A stretch of DNA of 40,747 nucleotides from CAZVWV01 sp964631745 (GTDB lineage: Bacteria > Bdellovibrionota_C > UBA2361 > JBGSMV01): positions 1 through 40,747 of the forward strand of contig CAZVWV010000013.1 in NCBI GenBank assembly GCA_964631745.1, written 5' to 3'. The position numbers were made by a program, and so were the translations under genes. Under the pieces are notes generated by a model that had not been told where the DNA came from, made no database searches, and was given only the letters and a program-made list of their open reading frames with translations. Of this stretch, positions 1 to 7,787 are shown piece by piece. The first letter of the stretch is position 1. The number at the start of each line of letters is the position of its first letter.

Positions 1-30
1 TGGTGTTGGAGTTTTGGGCTTTGGGGAAAA

Positions 31-56
31 GAAAAGTCTCTGAGATTCTCCTTTTT
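31..56 (+). repeat. Dispersed relative of the 76-bp tandem repeat
   Basis: This 26-nt stretch matches the core of the tandem repeat near 10.6 kb (10552-10577 and 10628-10653) at 22-23 of 26 positions. It shares the near-palindrome GTCTCTGAGA and the following T-run. It lies upstream of the gltX promoter. I see no coding sequence in bases 1-137. Confidence 0.6.
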
Positions 57-98
57 GCTGCTTCTCTTATACAGCGGAGTCCTGCTTTTTTGCGGCAG

Positions 99-126
99 TT
101 GGTTTTTGGTGACTTTCTGATATAGT
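99..126 (+). promoter_or_regulatory. gltX promoter, extended -10
   Basis: TTGGTT (99-104), a 16-nt spacer and TATAGT (121-126) directly preceded by TGA (extended -10). Transcription would start near 132-134, only a few bases before the gltX ATG at 138. No Shine-Dalgarno sequence is visible in 127-137, so the mRNA may be nearly leaderless. Confidence 0.5.
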
Positions 127-137
127 AGTCGCCCTAT

Positions 138-1616
138 ATGAAAGTACGCACTCGTTTTGCCCCAAGCCCTACCGGATTCCAGCACATTGGTGGATTTAGA
201 ACGGCTATCTATGCTTGGCTTTTGGCTCGGCATTTTGACGGGAAATTCCTGCTTCGCATTGAAGATACAGATCAGGAACGTCGCGTGCCTGGCGCCATTA
301 AGTATGTGCTTGAGTCATTTAAATGGTTAGGTATAGAGATCGATGAGGGCCCCTCAGAAGAGGAGCTCAGCAAGATTGGTGAGCCGTGCCAAGGTTTAGG
401 AGTAGGGGGCACGTTCGGGCCGTATATTCAAAGTTTAAGACTCCCGCGCTATCGTGAGATCGCCGAGGAACTTATTAAGATTGGCGTAGCATATCGCTGC
501 GACTGTACCTCCGAGATGCTGGAGCGCGAGCGTTTCGAGCAAATGGCGCGCAAAGAGCTCCCGGGCTACAGCGGGTACTGTCGCACACGCGATGTGCCTG
601 CCGACAAGCGCCACGTCGTACGTTTTAAGATGCCGCACAAGGTTTCAATCCGAGTGGAAGATGGGGTCAAGGGGCTGGTTTCTTGGGACAGCGTGCCCAT
701 GAGAGATCCGGTCTTGCTAAAGAGTGATAATTTCCCTACTTACCATCTGGCGGTTGTGGTTGACGACCACGATATGGAGATCTCGCATGTCCTGCGCGGT
801 GACGAGTGGCTCTCCTCGTTACCCTTGCACGTCTTGCTTTACGATGCCCTAGGATGGGAAAAGCCGAAGTTCTGCCATTTGCCAGTTGTGCTGGGAAGCG
901 ATGGCAAGAAACTATCCAAGCGTCACGGAGCCACCTCACTTGAGGTCTTTAAAGAGCAGGGTTATCTGTCGCAAGCACTGGTTAATTATACAACCTTAGT
1001 GGGCTGGTCTCCAGGAGAGGGCGAAGAGCAAGAGGTCTTCACGAGGGAGGAGCTTATTCAGCGATTCTCAGTCGATCATATCAATAACGCTTCCGCGGTA
1101 TTCGATTACAACAAGCTAAATTGGATGAACGGTATCTACTTAAGAAATTCAAGCGATTCGCAATTTACCGAGTATTGTCAGCCGTACTTCGAAAAGGCGG
1201 GCTTCGCACCAAGCGCCACTGCGTGGGCCATTATCGCCCCTCACGTAAAGGAACGAGTGCGTACCTTGCCTGAAGTGCCACCAATGGTTGAATTCCTCTG
1301 TAGAGACCAGATCCACCGTGACCTTCCCGAGATGTTCCAGAAAGGGGTTGATAAGCCCAAGGCAATTGAGATCTTGAGAACAGCTGTTGGAAAATTAAGT
1401 GCTCTAGCAACTTTTGAACCATCTGCAATAGAGGCCGCATTGCGTGCCTTGGCTGAGGAATTAGGGCTCAAGGTAGGACCGGTATTTGTTGTTTTGCGAA
1501 TCGCCGTAACCGGTAAGAAAGTCACTCCGCCATTGTTTGAGAGTTTCGCGGCCTTAGGCAAAGAGAAAACCTTGCGCCGCCTGGAAGAAGCTACGATCGA
1601 GCTACAGAAGGCTTGA
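138..1616 (+). CDS. gltX: Glutamyl-tRNA synthetase
   Basis: Cytoplasmic class I aminoacyl-tRNA synthetase that charges tRNA-Glu (or, in the non-discriminating form, also tRNA-Gln). The N-terminus carries RFAPSPTGFQHIGG, the usual GluRS form of the HIGH motif (H16-G19). The KMSKS loop is KKLSKRHGA (about 257-265). IEDTDQERR (about 42-50) is the conserved Asp/Glu-rich element after the first motif. Length 492 residues is normal for the family. Compared with a typical GluRS there is a short insertion (about residues 72-90, ending GTFGPYIQS) where most family members go straight to GGPYGPYRQS. Transcribed alone, followed by 256 bp without genes before rpsO. Whether it is discriminating cannot be told from the sequence alone. 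Confidence 0.97.
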   Translation: MKVRTRFAPSPTGFQHIGGFRTAIYAWLLARHFDGKFLLRIEDTDQERRVPGAIKYVLESFKWLGIEIDEGPSEEELSKIGEPCQGLGVGGTFGPYIQSLRLPRYREIAEELIKIGVAYRCDCTSEMLERERFEQMARKELPGYSGYCRTRDVPADKRHVVRFKMPHKVSIRVEDGVKGLVSWDSVPMRDPVLLKSDNFPTYHLAVVVDDHDMEISHVLRGDEWLSSLPLHVLLYDALGWEKPKFCHLPVVLGSDGKKLSKRHGATSLEVFKEQGYLSQALVNYTTLVGWSPGEGEEQEVFTREELIQRFSVDHINNASAVFDYNKLNWMNGIYLRNSSDSQFTEYCQPYFEKAGFAPSATAWAIIAPHVKERVRTLPEVPPMVEFLCRDQIHRDLPEMFQKGVDKPKAIEILRTAVGKLSALATFEPSAIEAALRALAEELGLKVGPVFVVLRIAVTGKKVTPPLFESFAALGKEKTLRRLEEATIELQKA

Positions 1617-1659
1617 TGCTGTCCCGGGCTGCTTCCCGCCGGACATCGAGCTGGGGGCC

Positions 1660-1682
1660 GCTAAAATGGCTAATATTTTAGC
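1660..1682 (+). terminator. Weak hairpin after gltX, possible terminator
   Basis: Perfect 8-bp stem GCTAAAAT / ATTTTAGC (1660-1667 and 1675-1682) with a 7-nt loop, followed by TTTGAT. The stem is AT-rich and the T-run short, so this is at most a weak intrinsic terminator. Confidence 0.3.
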
Positions 1683-1750
1683 TTTGATAGGTCTTTCGGC
1701 AGGTTTGTTAAGGCCTCCGGAGATGTACCTGCCCATTGAAGTGCTACCAC

Positions 1751-1779
1751 TTTACAATTTTTACCTAAGCTGCTAATAT
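1751..1779 (+). promoter_or_regulatory. rpsO promoter with extended -10
   Basis: TTTACA (1751-1756), a 17-nt spacer and TAATAT (1774-1779) preceded by TGC (extended -10). The hexamer is followed by CCC, a C-rich discriminator. The 12-mer TGCTAATATCCC recurs exactly at the pyrR promoter. Predicted start is about 1786, giving a leader of about 87 nt. Confidence 0.7.
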
Positions 1780-1813
1780 CCCAACGTTTTAAAAGAATAA
1801 AACTTTACCGTAA

Positions 1814-1844
1814 AGACCGACCCCAGAGAACTTCTGTGAGGTCT
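1814..1844 (+). promoter_or_regulatory. rpsO leader hairpin, possible S15 autoregulatory site
   Basis: AGACC (1814-1818) pairs with GGTCT (1840-1844), enclosing CAGA / TCTG (1824-1827 and 1833-1836). It lies in the mRNA leader about 30 nt before the rpsO start. S15 represses its own mRNA through structured leaders in several bacteria. The structure is seen; the regulatory role is inference. Confidence 0.4.
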
Positions 1845-1872
1845 AAGTCTGTGATTTAGGAGATGACTATAG

Positions 1873-2145
1873 ATGGGATCAAGCGAGATTCCTAACAAGG
1901 GCGCAACAAACGTAAAGCTGAAAAGGCATGAGAAGGACACGGGATCGCCGGAAGTGCAGGTCTCTCTTCTTACAAAGAGAATTGAATTGCTAACAAAACA
2001 TTTTGAGACTCATCCCAACGACGAACACTCAAAGCGCGGGCTACACCGAATGGTATCGCGAAGAAAGAATCTTCTAGGATATCTAAAAGTTGATCAGATT
2101 GATCGCTATAGGTTAACCCTTTCGGAATTGGGACTAAGAAAGTAA
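1873..2145 (+). CDS. rpsO: 30S ribosomal protein S15
   Basis: Small-subunit protein that binds the central domain of 16S rRNA and nucleates platform assembly. All 90 residues align with the family. The signature runs through GSPEVQ, LTKRIELLTKHF, HSKRGLHRMVSRRKNLLGYL and ends SELGLRK. The start is the ATG after AGGAG (1858-1862). An overlapping ATG at 1863 is out of frame. Downstream is pnp, the classical rpsO-pnp pairing, but pnp has its own strong promoter in the 131-bp gap. Confidence 0.97.
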   Translation: MGSSEIPNKGATNVKLKRHEKDTGSPEVQVSLLTKRIELLTKHFETHPNDEHSKRGLHRMVSRRKNLLGYLKVDQIDRYRLTLSELGLRK

Positions 2146-2151
2146 GTTCCT

Positions 2152-2181
2152 TTGTCACGGTATTATTTGTCACAGTATAAT
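2152..2181 (+). promoter_or_regulatory. pnp promoter containing a 15-nt tandem direct repeat
   Basis: TTGTCA (2152-2157), an 18-nt spacer and a perfect TATAAT (2176-2181). The promoter is built from two tandem 15-nt units (2151-2165 and 2166-2180) that agree at 13 of 15 positions and share TTTGTCAC. The repeat could be a regulator site or a by-product of duplication. A leader of about 88 nt follows, with small hairpins such as CGAG/CTCG near 2217-2229. Confidence 0.65.
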
Positions 2182-2276
2182 TTCGTCAATTTAGATCGAC
2201 GACCGGTGAAGCTTGCGAGAATCACTCGTAGCTCATCTGTTTTTGTTTATCCAAAGCAAACTATTTAGGAGTAACT

Positions 2277-4379
2277 ATGCATATCGCTGAATTGGATTTT
2301 CATGGGCGCAAGTTTAGTATCGAAACAGGTCGAGTAGCGCGACAAGCCGGTGGATCCGCTCTCGTAAAGTGCGGTGATTCGGTCGTGCTCGTGACTGCCT
2401 GTGTAGGCCCCCAAAAAGATGGTGATTTTCTTCCGCTTACCATCGACTACGTCGAAAAAGCGTATGCCGGAGGGAAGATCCCAGGAGGATTTTTTAGGCG
2501 CGAAGGTAAGCTCAGCGAAAGAGAGATCTTGTCCTCTCGCATTATTGATAGACCCTGTCGCCCGCTCTTTCCGGAAGGGTTCAATCGCGAACTTCAAGTT
2601 GTGGCCACAGTGCTTTCCTCCGACCCTGAGGTCGATACGGACGTTTTGGCAGTGGTGGGTGGTTCGGCCGCGCTAACTCTTTCCGAGGCGCCGTTTGAAG
2701 GCCCGATAGCAGCAGTGCGTGTTGCCAGCATCGGCGGCAAATTAGTCATTAACCCCTCTATCTCTAGTTGCTCAAAGGCCACCCTCAATTTTGTCGTGGC
2801 GGGTTCTAAAGATGCGATCGTTATGGTGGAAGGCGGCGCCGAAGAGGCCAGTGAAGCCGAAGTATTAGAGGCGCTATTCTTTGCCCATCAAGAAATGCAG
2901 CCTCTTATTAAGATGCAGCTCGATCTACAATCAAAATACGGCAAGACAAAGGTGGACTTCAAGCCGGCCGAAAGAGATCAGACGTTAATCAAGAACATAG
3001 AAAAATTTCTCAAACCGAAATTAGAAAAATGCATTCGCATTAAGGATAAACTTGAGAGGAGAGATGCGGCTTCGAAACTGAAAGAGGAACTCTCACTTGA
3101 GTTTATTAAGGAAGGTCTGGACTCTGATAAAGCTGCGTCAGTCGGCAAGGAATGCGGCAAGGTATTCGAGGACACTCTATACACCATGGTACGAGAGATG
3201 GTGTTTGCGAATGGCACCAGAATCGACGGTCGCGATTTAGTCACAGTTCGCCCGATCTCAATTGAACTCGGTCTTTTGCCGCGCACGCATGGCTCGGCCT
3301 TGTTCACCCGCGGAGAGACCCAGGCTATAGTGGTCGTGACGCTTGGCACCGATTCAGAAGCGCAGATCATAGACGATCTAAGCGGAGCCGGGGAAAAGCG
3401 CTTCATGTTGCATTACAATTTCCCCCCGTTCTCGGTTGGTGAGACCAAGCCGATGCGTGGACCGGGTCGGCGAGAGATCGGGCACGGAGCCTTAGCCGAA
3501 AGGGCAGTAAGTAAAGTTCTGCCGAACGAAAAGGCCTTCCCGTATGTGTTGCGCATAGTTTCCGAAATCACCGAATCAAACGGTTCAAGCTCGATGGCTA
3601 CCGTTTGCGGCTCGAGCCTGGCGCTGATGGATGCGGGAGTTCCGGTCAAGTCCCCGGTCGCCGGCGTGGCCATGGGATTGATGAAGGAAGGCGCGCAAAC
3701 CGCTATCCTGACGGATATCTTGGGCGACGAGGACCACCTTGGAGATATGGATTTTAAAGTGTGTGGAACCGAAAAGGGAATCACCGCTCTCCAAATGGAT
3801 ATCAAGATCAAGGGGCTCGATAAGGATACGGTCGGTAAGGCGCTGGCCCAAGCTAGAGACGGTCGCTTGCATATTCTGGGTGAGATGGCCAAAGCCATCA
3901 CCAAGGCCAGAGAGAGCATGAGCAGGCACGCTCCCAGAATTGTTACTATCAAAATCAACCAGGATAAGATTCGCGATATCATCGGACCCGGAGGCAAAAC
4001 AATCCGGTCGATCACCGAGTCTACTGGCGTAAAGATGGAAGTTGCCGATGACGGTACGGTAAGTATCGCCTCGAGTGACGAAGCCAAACTTAAAGCCGCG
4101 ATCGAGATCGTGAACAGCATCACACGCGAGGCCGAAATCGGTAAGATATACAAGGGCGTGGTTAAGCGTATCGCTGACTTCGGAGCCTTCGTTGAAATTT
4201 TGCCGGGCACAGATGGCCTAGTGCACATTTCGCAGCTGGCAGCAGGCCGTGTAAATCGTGTTACCGACGTCGTTAGAGAAGGCGATGAGGTGCATGTGAA
4301 AGTGTTAGAGATAGATCGTCAGGGAAAGATTAGACTCTCGCTAAAAGATGCAATCGCCGAGATGGAAGGGGCCGCTTAA
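2277..4379 (+). CDS. pnp: Polyribonucleotide nucleotidyltransferase (PNPase)
   Basis: Phosphorolytic 3'-5' exoribonuclease that releases nucleoside diphosphates and is a core RNA-decay (degradosome) enzyme in the cytoplasm. It has 700 residues, normal for the family. Two RNase PH-like domains are visible. The first starts at the N-terminus with the conserved GGKIPGGFFRREG segment. The second carries FTRGETQ, FPPFSVGET and GRREIGHG. A KH domain with the GPGG loop (about 570-573) and a C-terminal S1 domain from about residue 622 (GKIYKGVVKRIADFGAFVE) follow. Start is ATG after AGGAG at spacing 6. It follows rpsO but is probably also transcribed from its own promoter. Confidence 0.98.
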   Translation: MHIAELDFHGRKFSIETGRVARQAGGSALVKCGDSVVLVTACVGPQKDGDFLPLTIDYVEKAYAGGKIPGGFFRREGKLSEREILSSRIIDRPCRPLFPEGFNRELQVVATVLSSDPEVDTDVLAVVGGSAALTLSEAPFEGPIAAVRVASIGGKLVINPSISSCSKATLNFVVAGSKDAIVMVEGGAEEASEAEVLEALFFAHQEMQPLIKMQLDLQSKYGKTKVDFKPAERDQTLIKNIEKFLKPKLEKCIRIKDKLERRDAASKLKEELSLEFIKEGLDSDKAASVGKECGKVFEDTLYTMVREMVFANGTRIDGRDLVTVRPISIELGLLPRTHGSALFTRGETQAIVVVTLGTDSEAQIIDDLSGAGEKRFMLHYNFPPFSVGETKPMRGPGRREIGHGALAERAVSKVLPNEKAFPYVLRIVSEITESNGSSSMATVCGSSLALMDAGVPVKSPVAGVAMGLMKEGAQTAILTDILGDEDHLGDMDFKVCGTEKGITALQMDIKIKGLDKDTVGKALAQARDGRLHILGEMAKAITKARESMSRHAPRIVTIKINQDKIRDIIGPGGKTIRSITESTGVKMEVADDGTVSIASSDEAKLKAAIEIVNSITREAEIGKIYKGVVKRIADFGAFVEILPGTDGLVHISQLAAGRVNRVTDVVREGDEVHVKVLEIDRQGKIRLSLKDAIAEMEGAA

Positions 4380-4440
4380 GAGCGCGTCCACTTTGAACAT
4401 CTTATGTATCGAGGGGGCAGAGAGGGTTTCGAGAATTCCT

Positions 4441-4556
4441 TTTCACCACCAAGACACAAAGTCACAAAGGGGCACCAAGTGACTCTTGACCACACGAGCG
4501 AACGCGGCATCGGATGACTTGGTGCCCCTTTGTGACTTTGTGTCTTGGTGGTGAAA
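4441..4556. repeat. 40-bp perfect inverted repeat after pnp
   Basis: Arms 4441-4480 and 4517-4556 are exact reverse complements (40 of 40), separated by 36 nt. Each arm is itself built of short CACAAAG/CACCAAG-like units. It fills most of the 296-bp gap between pnp and the next gene. There is no T-run after the stem, so it is not a canonical intrinsic terminator, though such a hairpin would stall polymerase or protect the pnp mRNA 3' end. From memory, similar intergenic repeats rich in CCAAGACAC are scattered in many environmental bacteria; a search would be needed. The rest of 4380-4675 shows no other feature. Confidence 0.95.
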
Positions 4557-4675
4557 GGACGTTCCTAACGTAATGAGCAGGTACGATCCCCAGCCCTAAG
4601 CCCCTGAATTTGCAGCGAAACACAAAAATGCACATTCGACGGTACGTTTTTGAACGCCCAGGCATCTAACCTCAG

Positions 4676-6115
4676 GTGAGCAATAAGAAAAAAGTCTTGG
4701 TAGTGGACGACGAAGCTGGAATTCGTGATTCGCTCTCCTTGCTGTTGAAGAGCAGTTTTGATGTCGGCGTAGCGCAAGATGGCGAAGTAGCGCTTGGGTT
4801 ATTGGACGAATTTCGCCCCGACCTGATACTACTTGATCTGATGATGCCGAACTTGGATGGGCTAGAAACCCTTCGCAAGTTAAAAGATCGTGGCAGCAAT
4901 ATCCCTGTTATTATGCTAACCGCTTCCGCCACGGTACGAGCTGCCGTAGACGCCATGAAATGTGGAGCCGTTGATTACCTTAATAAACCGTTTGACGTTG
5001 AGGCTTTAACATCCACTATAGTGCAGACTCTGGACCTTTCTCCAAAAAGCGAGCGCATAGAAGCGCGTGAACGCAGGGGCCGAGAGTCTTTACAGCTAAC
5101 TGCAGATTTCGGGCCCATGGTCGGGCGTGCCGCCACCATGCTTGATATGTTCGAAAAAGTTCGCCAAATCGCCGGAAAGGATACCACAGTACTAATTACA
5201 GGTGAGTCCGGAACGGGCAAGGAACTAGTCGCAAAGCAGATTCATAACCTAAGCACCCGTGCAAAGGGACCCTTTATTGCCATCAACTGCGCCGCTATTC
5301 CCGAAAGTTTAATCGAATCTGAATTATTTGGGCATGAAAAGGGCGCCTTTACCCACGCGGTAGAGAAGCGGCTTGGGCATTTCGAATTAGCCAACGGTGG
5401 AACTCTTTTCCTGGATGAGATTGGAGAGCTGAGTTTAGCTGTACAAGTTAAAATGTTGCGCTTCCTTCAAGAGCAAGAATTCTATCCGGTAGGACGCTCC
5501 AAGCCCGTGCAAGTCGACGTGCGAATTGTTACTGCTACAAACAAGAACTTAGAAGAGCTAATCAAAGAGGGGAAGTTTAGGCAGGACCTTTATTACCGTA
5601 TTAACGTAATTAATTTAAAAATTCCGCCGTTAAGAGATCGCTTTGAGGATATTCCAGCGCTAGTTGAGCATTTTGTAAAGAAATTCTCGCCTGTCTATAC
5701 AGGCAGGCAGCTCAGCTTCGAAGAATCAGCCATGCAAACACTGATCTCATATGATTGGCCGGGCAACGCCAGAGAACTGGAGAATGTGATTGAAAGCCTG
5801 ATGGCGCTTTCTCCCATCGACCAGATCTCTGACGATATTCTGCCCAAGCGTATAAAAGGTAGAAATGTGTACGACACCTTACGGCCGGAAGGAGGCCCAG
5901 GGGGTATAGTGCAGGGGCTAAATTTCGAGGATGCCGAACGGGTCTTTGAATCCGAGATGATTCTTAAGGCCTTACGAAAAACCAATTGGGTGCAAACCAA
6001 AGCAGCCGAACTGTTGGGGATAAGCCGCAGAATTTTGAAGTACAAGATGGACAAACTCGGTATCCCTGATGAAAAACCTGTTGAGCCCGACAGTCCAGTG
6101 CACGGAGCTACTTAA
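4676..6115 (+). CDS. Sigma-54-dependent response regulator (NtrC family), GAFTHA variant
   Basis: Two-component activator of sigma-54 promoters. Domains in order: receiver (5-120) with acidic pair D11/D12, phospho-acceptor D54 and K104; AAA+ domain with Walker A GESGTGKE (176-183) and Walker B FLDEIGE (245-251); C-terminal Fis-type HTH (about 420-466, TKAAELLGISRRILKYKMDK). The sigma-54-contacting loop reads GAFTHA (223-228), where the consensus is GAFTGA. Start is GTG, chosen because it places KKVLVVDDE at the usual distance. The ribosome-binding site is weak. No histidine kinase is nearby, so the partner and target genes are unknown. Confidence 0.93.
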   Translation: MSNKKKVLVVDDEAGIRDSLSLLLKSSFDVGVAQDGEVALGLLDEFRPDLILLDLMMPNLDGLETLRKLKDRGSNIPVIMLTASATVRAAVDAMKCGAVDYLNKPFDVEALTSTIVQTLDLSPKSERIEARERRGRESLQLTADFGPMVGRAATMLDMFEKVRQIAGKDTTVLITGESGTGKELVAKQIHNLSTRAKGPFIAINCAAIPESLIESELFGHEKGAFTHAVEKRLGHFELANGGTLFLDEIGELSLAVQVKMLRFLQEQEFYPVGRSKPVQVDVRIVTATNKNLEELIKEGKFRQDLYYRINVINLKIPPLRDRFEDIPALVEHFVKKFSPVYTGRQLSFEESAMQTLISYDWPGNARELENVIESLMALSPIDQISDDILPKRIKGRNVYDTLRPEGGPGGIVQGLNFEDAERVFESEMILKALRKTNWVQTKAAELLGISRRILKYKMDKLGIPDEKPVEPDSPVHGAT

Positions 6116-6398
6116 AGATGTCATCAAGCTTTTTAAGCGCCTCGGATTTAGAACTGGATGCCGTGCCACTCTTGCCATTTCCGAAGGAAAAGTAATCGCA
6201 AAAATTGCGTCTGTCCTTTTCGACCACCCTCTCAGCCTGAGACTCGCGGCAGTCGTTGTAGGCGCCCCGTTCGAAATGTTTGCAATTCAAACACACATGC
6301 AGATCGCTCCTGCAACTTGGGCACTCGTCGTTACGGGCTGTAAATGCATTCGAGCCCAAATCTAATAGCTTTCCACAGCGGTGACAGAAGTAGCTCAT
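6108..6398 (-). CDS. Small zinc-ribbon protein, function unknown
   Basis: A 96-residue cytoplasmic protein with an ordered set of cysteines: C5xxC8, C26xxC29, C36xxC39, C50 and C67, including SYFCHRCGK, CPSC, HVCLNCKHF and NFCDYF. This fits two zinc-ribbon-like sites. Proteins with this pattern are familiar as conserved hypotheticals in deltaproteobacterial-type genomes (from memory). It is convergent with the preceding response regulator and the two 3' ends overlap by 8 bp. The gene is read from the 84-bp gap before the BrkB-like gene. Function unknown; a nucleic-acid or redox role is possible but not shown. Confidence 0.8.
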   Translation of the reverse strand: MSYFCHRCGKLLDLGSNAFTARNDECPSCRSDLHVCLNCKHFERGAYNDCRESQAERVVEKDRRNFCDYFSFGNGKSGTASSSKSEALKKLDDIFK

Positions 6399-6482
6399 AC
6401 ATCTATAATCATAGCACTAAAGCAGCTTTGGGTTCATCCTAACTAAAAGTAGCGAAAATTAAGCTTAACGGCGTTTTATCTT

Positions 6483-7772
6483 ATGGGTGCAGCCAAAATC
6501 GACGTTCTTGAGGAGGTGCGCGAATTGCTCTCCAAGCCAAAGGGGTTTTTCCAGTGGCTGTACGATGAATTGCGCTATTTTTTCCGCGCCGTTCTATCTT
6601 CTGCCGACAGATTTTATTGGGATAATGGCTTCTCTAAGGCCGCCTCTTTGGCGTACACCACACTGCTTTCGTTAGTGCCGGCAATCACTTTAGTTTTTGG
6701 GATTTTTTCCTCTTTCGCCGTTTCTAATCAATACGTGGCCGACGTAAGAAAATTTATCTTCAAGCAGTTCGTACCCGACTTGCAAACGGTGGATACGGTG
6801 ATTGAATATTTGACAGTCTTTAGTCAAAGCATCTCTTCCTTAAATGCCCTAGTAATATCCTTTCTGGTATTGACCTGCATCTTGCTTTTAAACTCCATAG
6901 AGTACGCGCTAAACGAAGTCTGGCAAGTGCACGAACCTAGAAGTATCGCTCACCGGGTTCAGATCTTTTGCGCCATAATTCTGATTTTTCCGGCCCTGCT
7001 AATTTCCGGGACTTACTTTTTTGCGAGCCTTCAAGTCGAACCTTACTTGAACTTCCTTCCAACTTCTAGGTTTTGGGAAGTTGCTTACCGCGCGCTCTTT
7101 CCATTCTTAATAGATTTCTCGGCCTTCACGTTGCTTTATTACTTAGTTCCAAAAGCTCCTGTTAGGTTCCGTTCAGCAGTTTTCGGCGCCGTCATCGCCG
7201 CCGCTTTATTTGGAATAGCTAAGTCCGTCTTTGCCGCGTACATCGAGCGCTTCTCAAGTTATAGCACTGTTTATGGAACCGTGGCCGGAATTCCGATATT
7301 TTTGTTCTGGCTTTATTGCGCCTGGACCATCGTCCTTTTTGGAGCAGAGTGCAGCTATCAAGCGCAATATCTCCCGCGCACGGGCAAGCTCTTCAAACGT
7401 GGAGTTATGAGTATCGGGGACGGCCGCTTACTATTAGTGGTGCAGGCGCTAGTTATGATAGCGCGCGCCTTTAACGAAGGGCGAAAGCCTCCCTCCGACC
7501 TTGAGATTTGCGAGGCCTTGGGGTGTAGCTCTGTTGTTCTAAAGCCCGCCTTGGATGCCCTTGAATCCGATGGCATCGTCTCTCGCGGTGACTCTAGAGA
7601 CGCTCCCTTAACCTTTTTGCGCGCGCCGGATAAGATAAAACTAGTTGACCTAAGAGAAGCTCTTTTTAAATCCGGTCGGGCCATCTATTATCCAGAGCAG
7701 GTTTCTAAAGTTTTTGGCTTATTTGTGCGCAACGACGAAATTCAAAACAAGACATTGGCGGATATTTTATAA
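6483..7772 (+). CDS. YihY/BrkB family inner-membrane protein with C-terminal winged helix
   Basis: Integral membrane protein of the family once mislabelled ribonuclease BN; its biochemical function is unsettled. About six hydrophobic segments are visible (near residues 55-78, 117-138, 159-182, 205-225, 233-252 and 265-287). Family hallmarks include AASLAYTTLLSLVPA (53-67) and YGTVAGIPIFLFWLY. After residue 310 comes a soluble tail with DLEICEALGCSS and LDALESDGIVSRG, which looks like a winged-helix fold as in Rrf2/MarR proteins. This C-terminal addition is common in one subgroup of the family. No good ribosome-binding site precedes the ATG. The next gene starts 15 bp downstream, so it may be co-transcribed with the M16 pair. 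Confidence 0.88.
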   Translation: MGAAKIDVLEEVRELLSKPKGFFQWLYDELRYFFRAVLSSADRFYWDNGFSKAASLAYTTLLSLVPAITLVFGIFSSFAVSNQYVADVRKFIFKQFVPDLQTVDTVIEYLTVFSQSISSLNALVISFLVLTCILLLNSIEYALNEVWQVHEPRSIAHRVQIFCAIILIFPALLISGTYFFASLQVEPYLNFLPTSRFWEVAYRALFPFLIDFSAFTLLYYLVPKAPVRFRSAVFGAVIAAALFGIAKSVFAAYIERFSSYSTVYGTVAGIPIFLFWLYCAWTIVLFGAECSYQAQYLPRTGKLFKRGVMSIGDGRLLLVVQALVMIARAFNEGRKPPSDLEICEALGCSSVVLKPALDALESDGIVSRGDSRDAPLTFLRAPDKIKLVDLREALFKSGRAIYYPEQVSKVFGLFVRNDEIQNKTLADIL

Positions 7773-7787
7773 GGTGCCCGGAAAGAT

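Noticed and set aside
183..194. HIGG instead of HIGH in GluRS as an inactivating change
   Set aside because: HxGG is the normal form of this motif in bacterial GluRS.
3413..4228. 271-codon minus-strand open frame inside pnp
   Set aside because: Antisense shadow of pnp; the product is low-complexity Ser/Ile/Leu-rich and the + strand frame is an unmistakable PNPase.
4441..4556. Intrinsic terminator for pnp
   Set aside because: Arms of 40 bp with a 36-nt loop and no T-run do not fit an intrinsic terminator; listed as a repeat instead.
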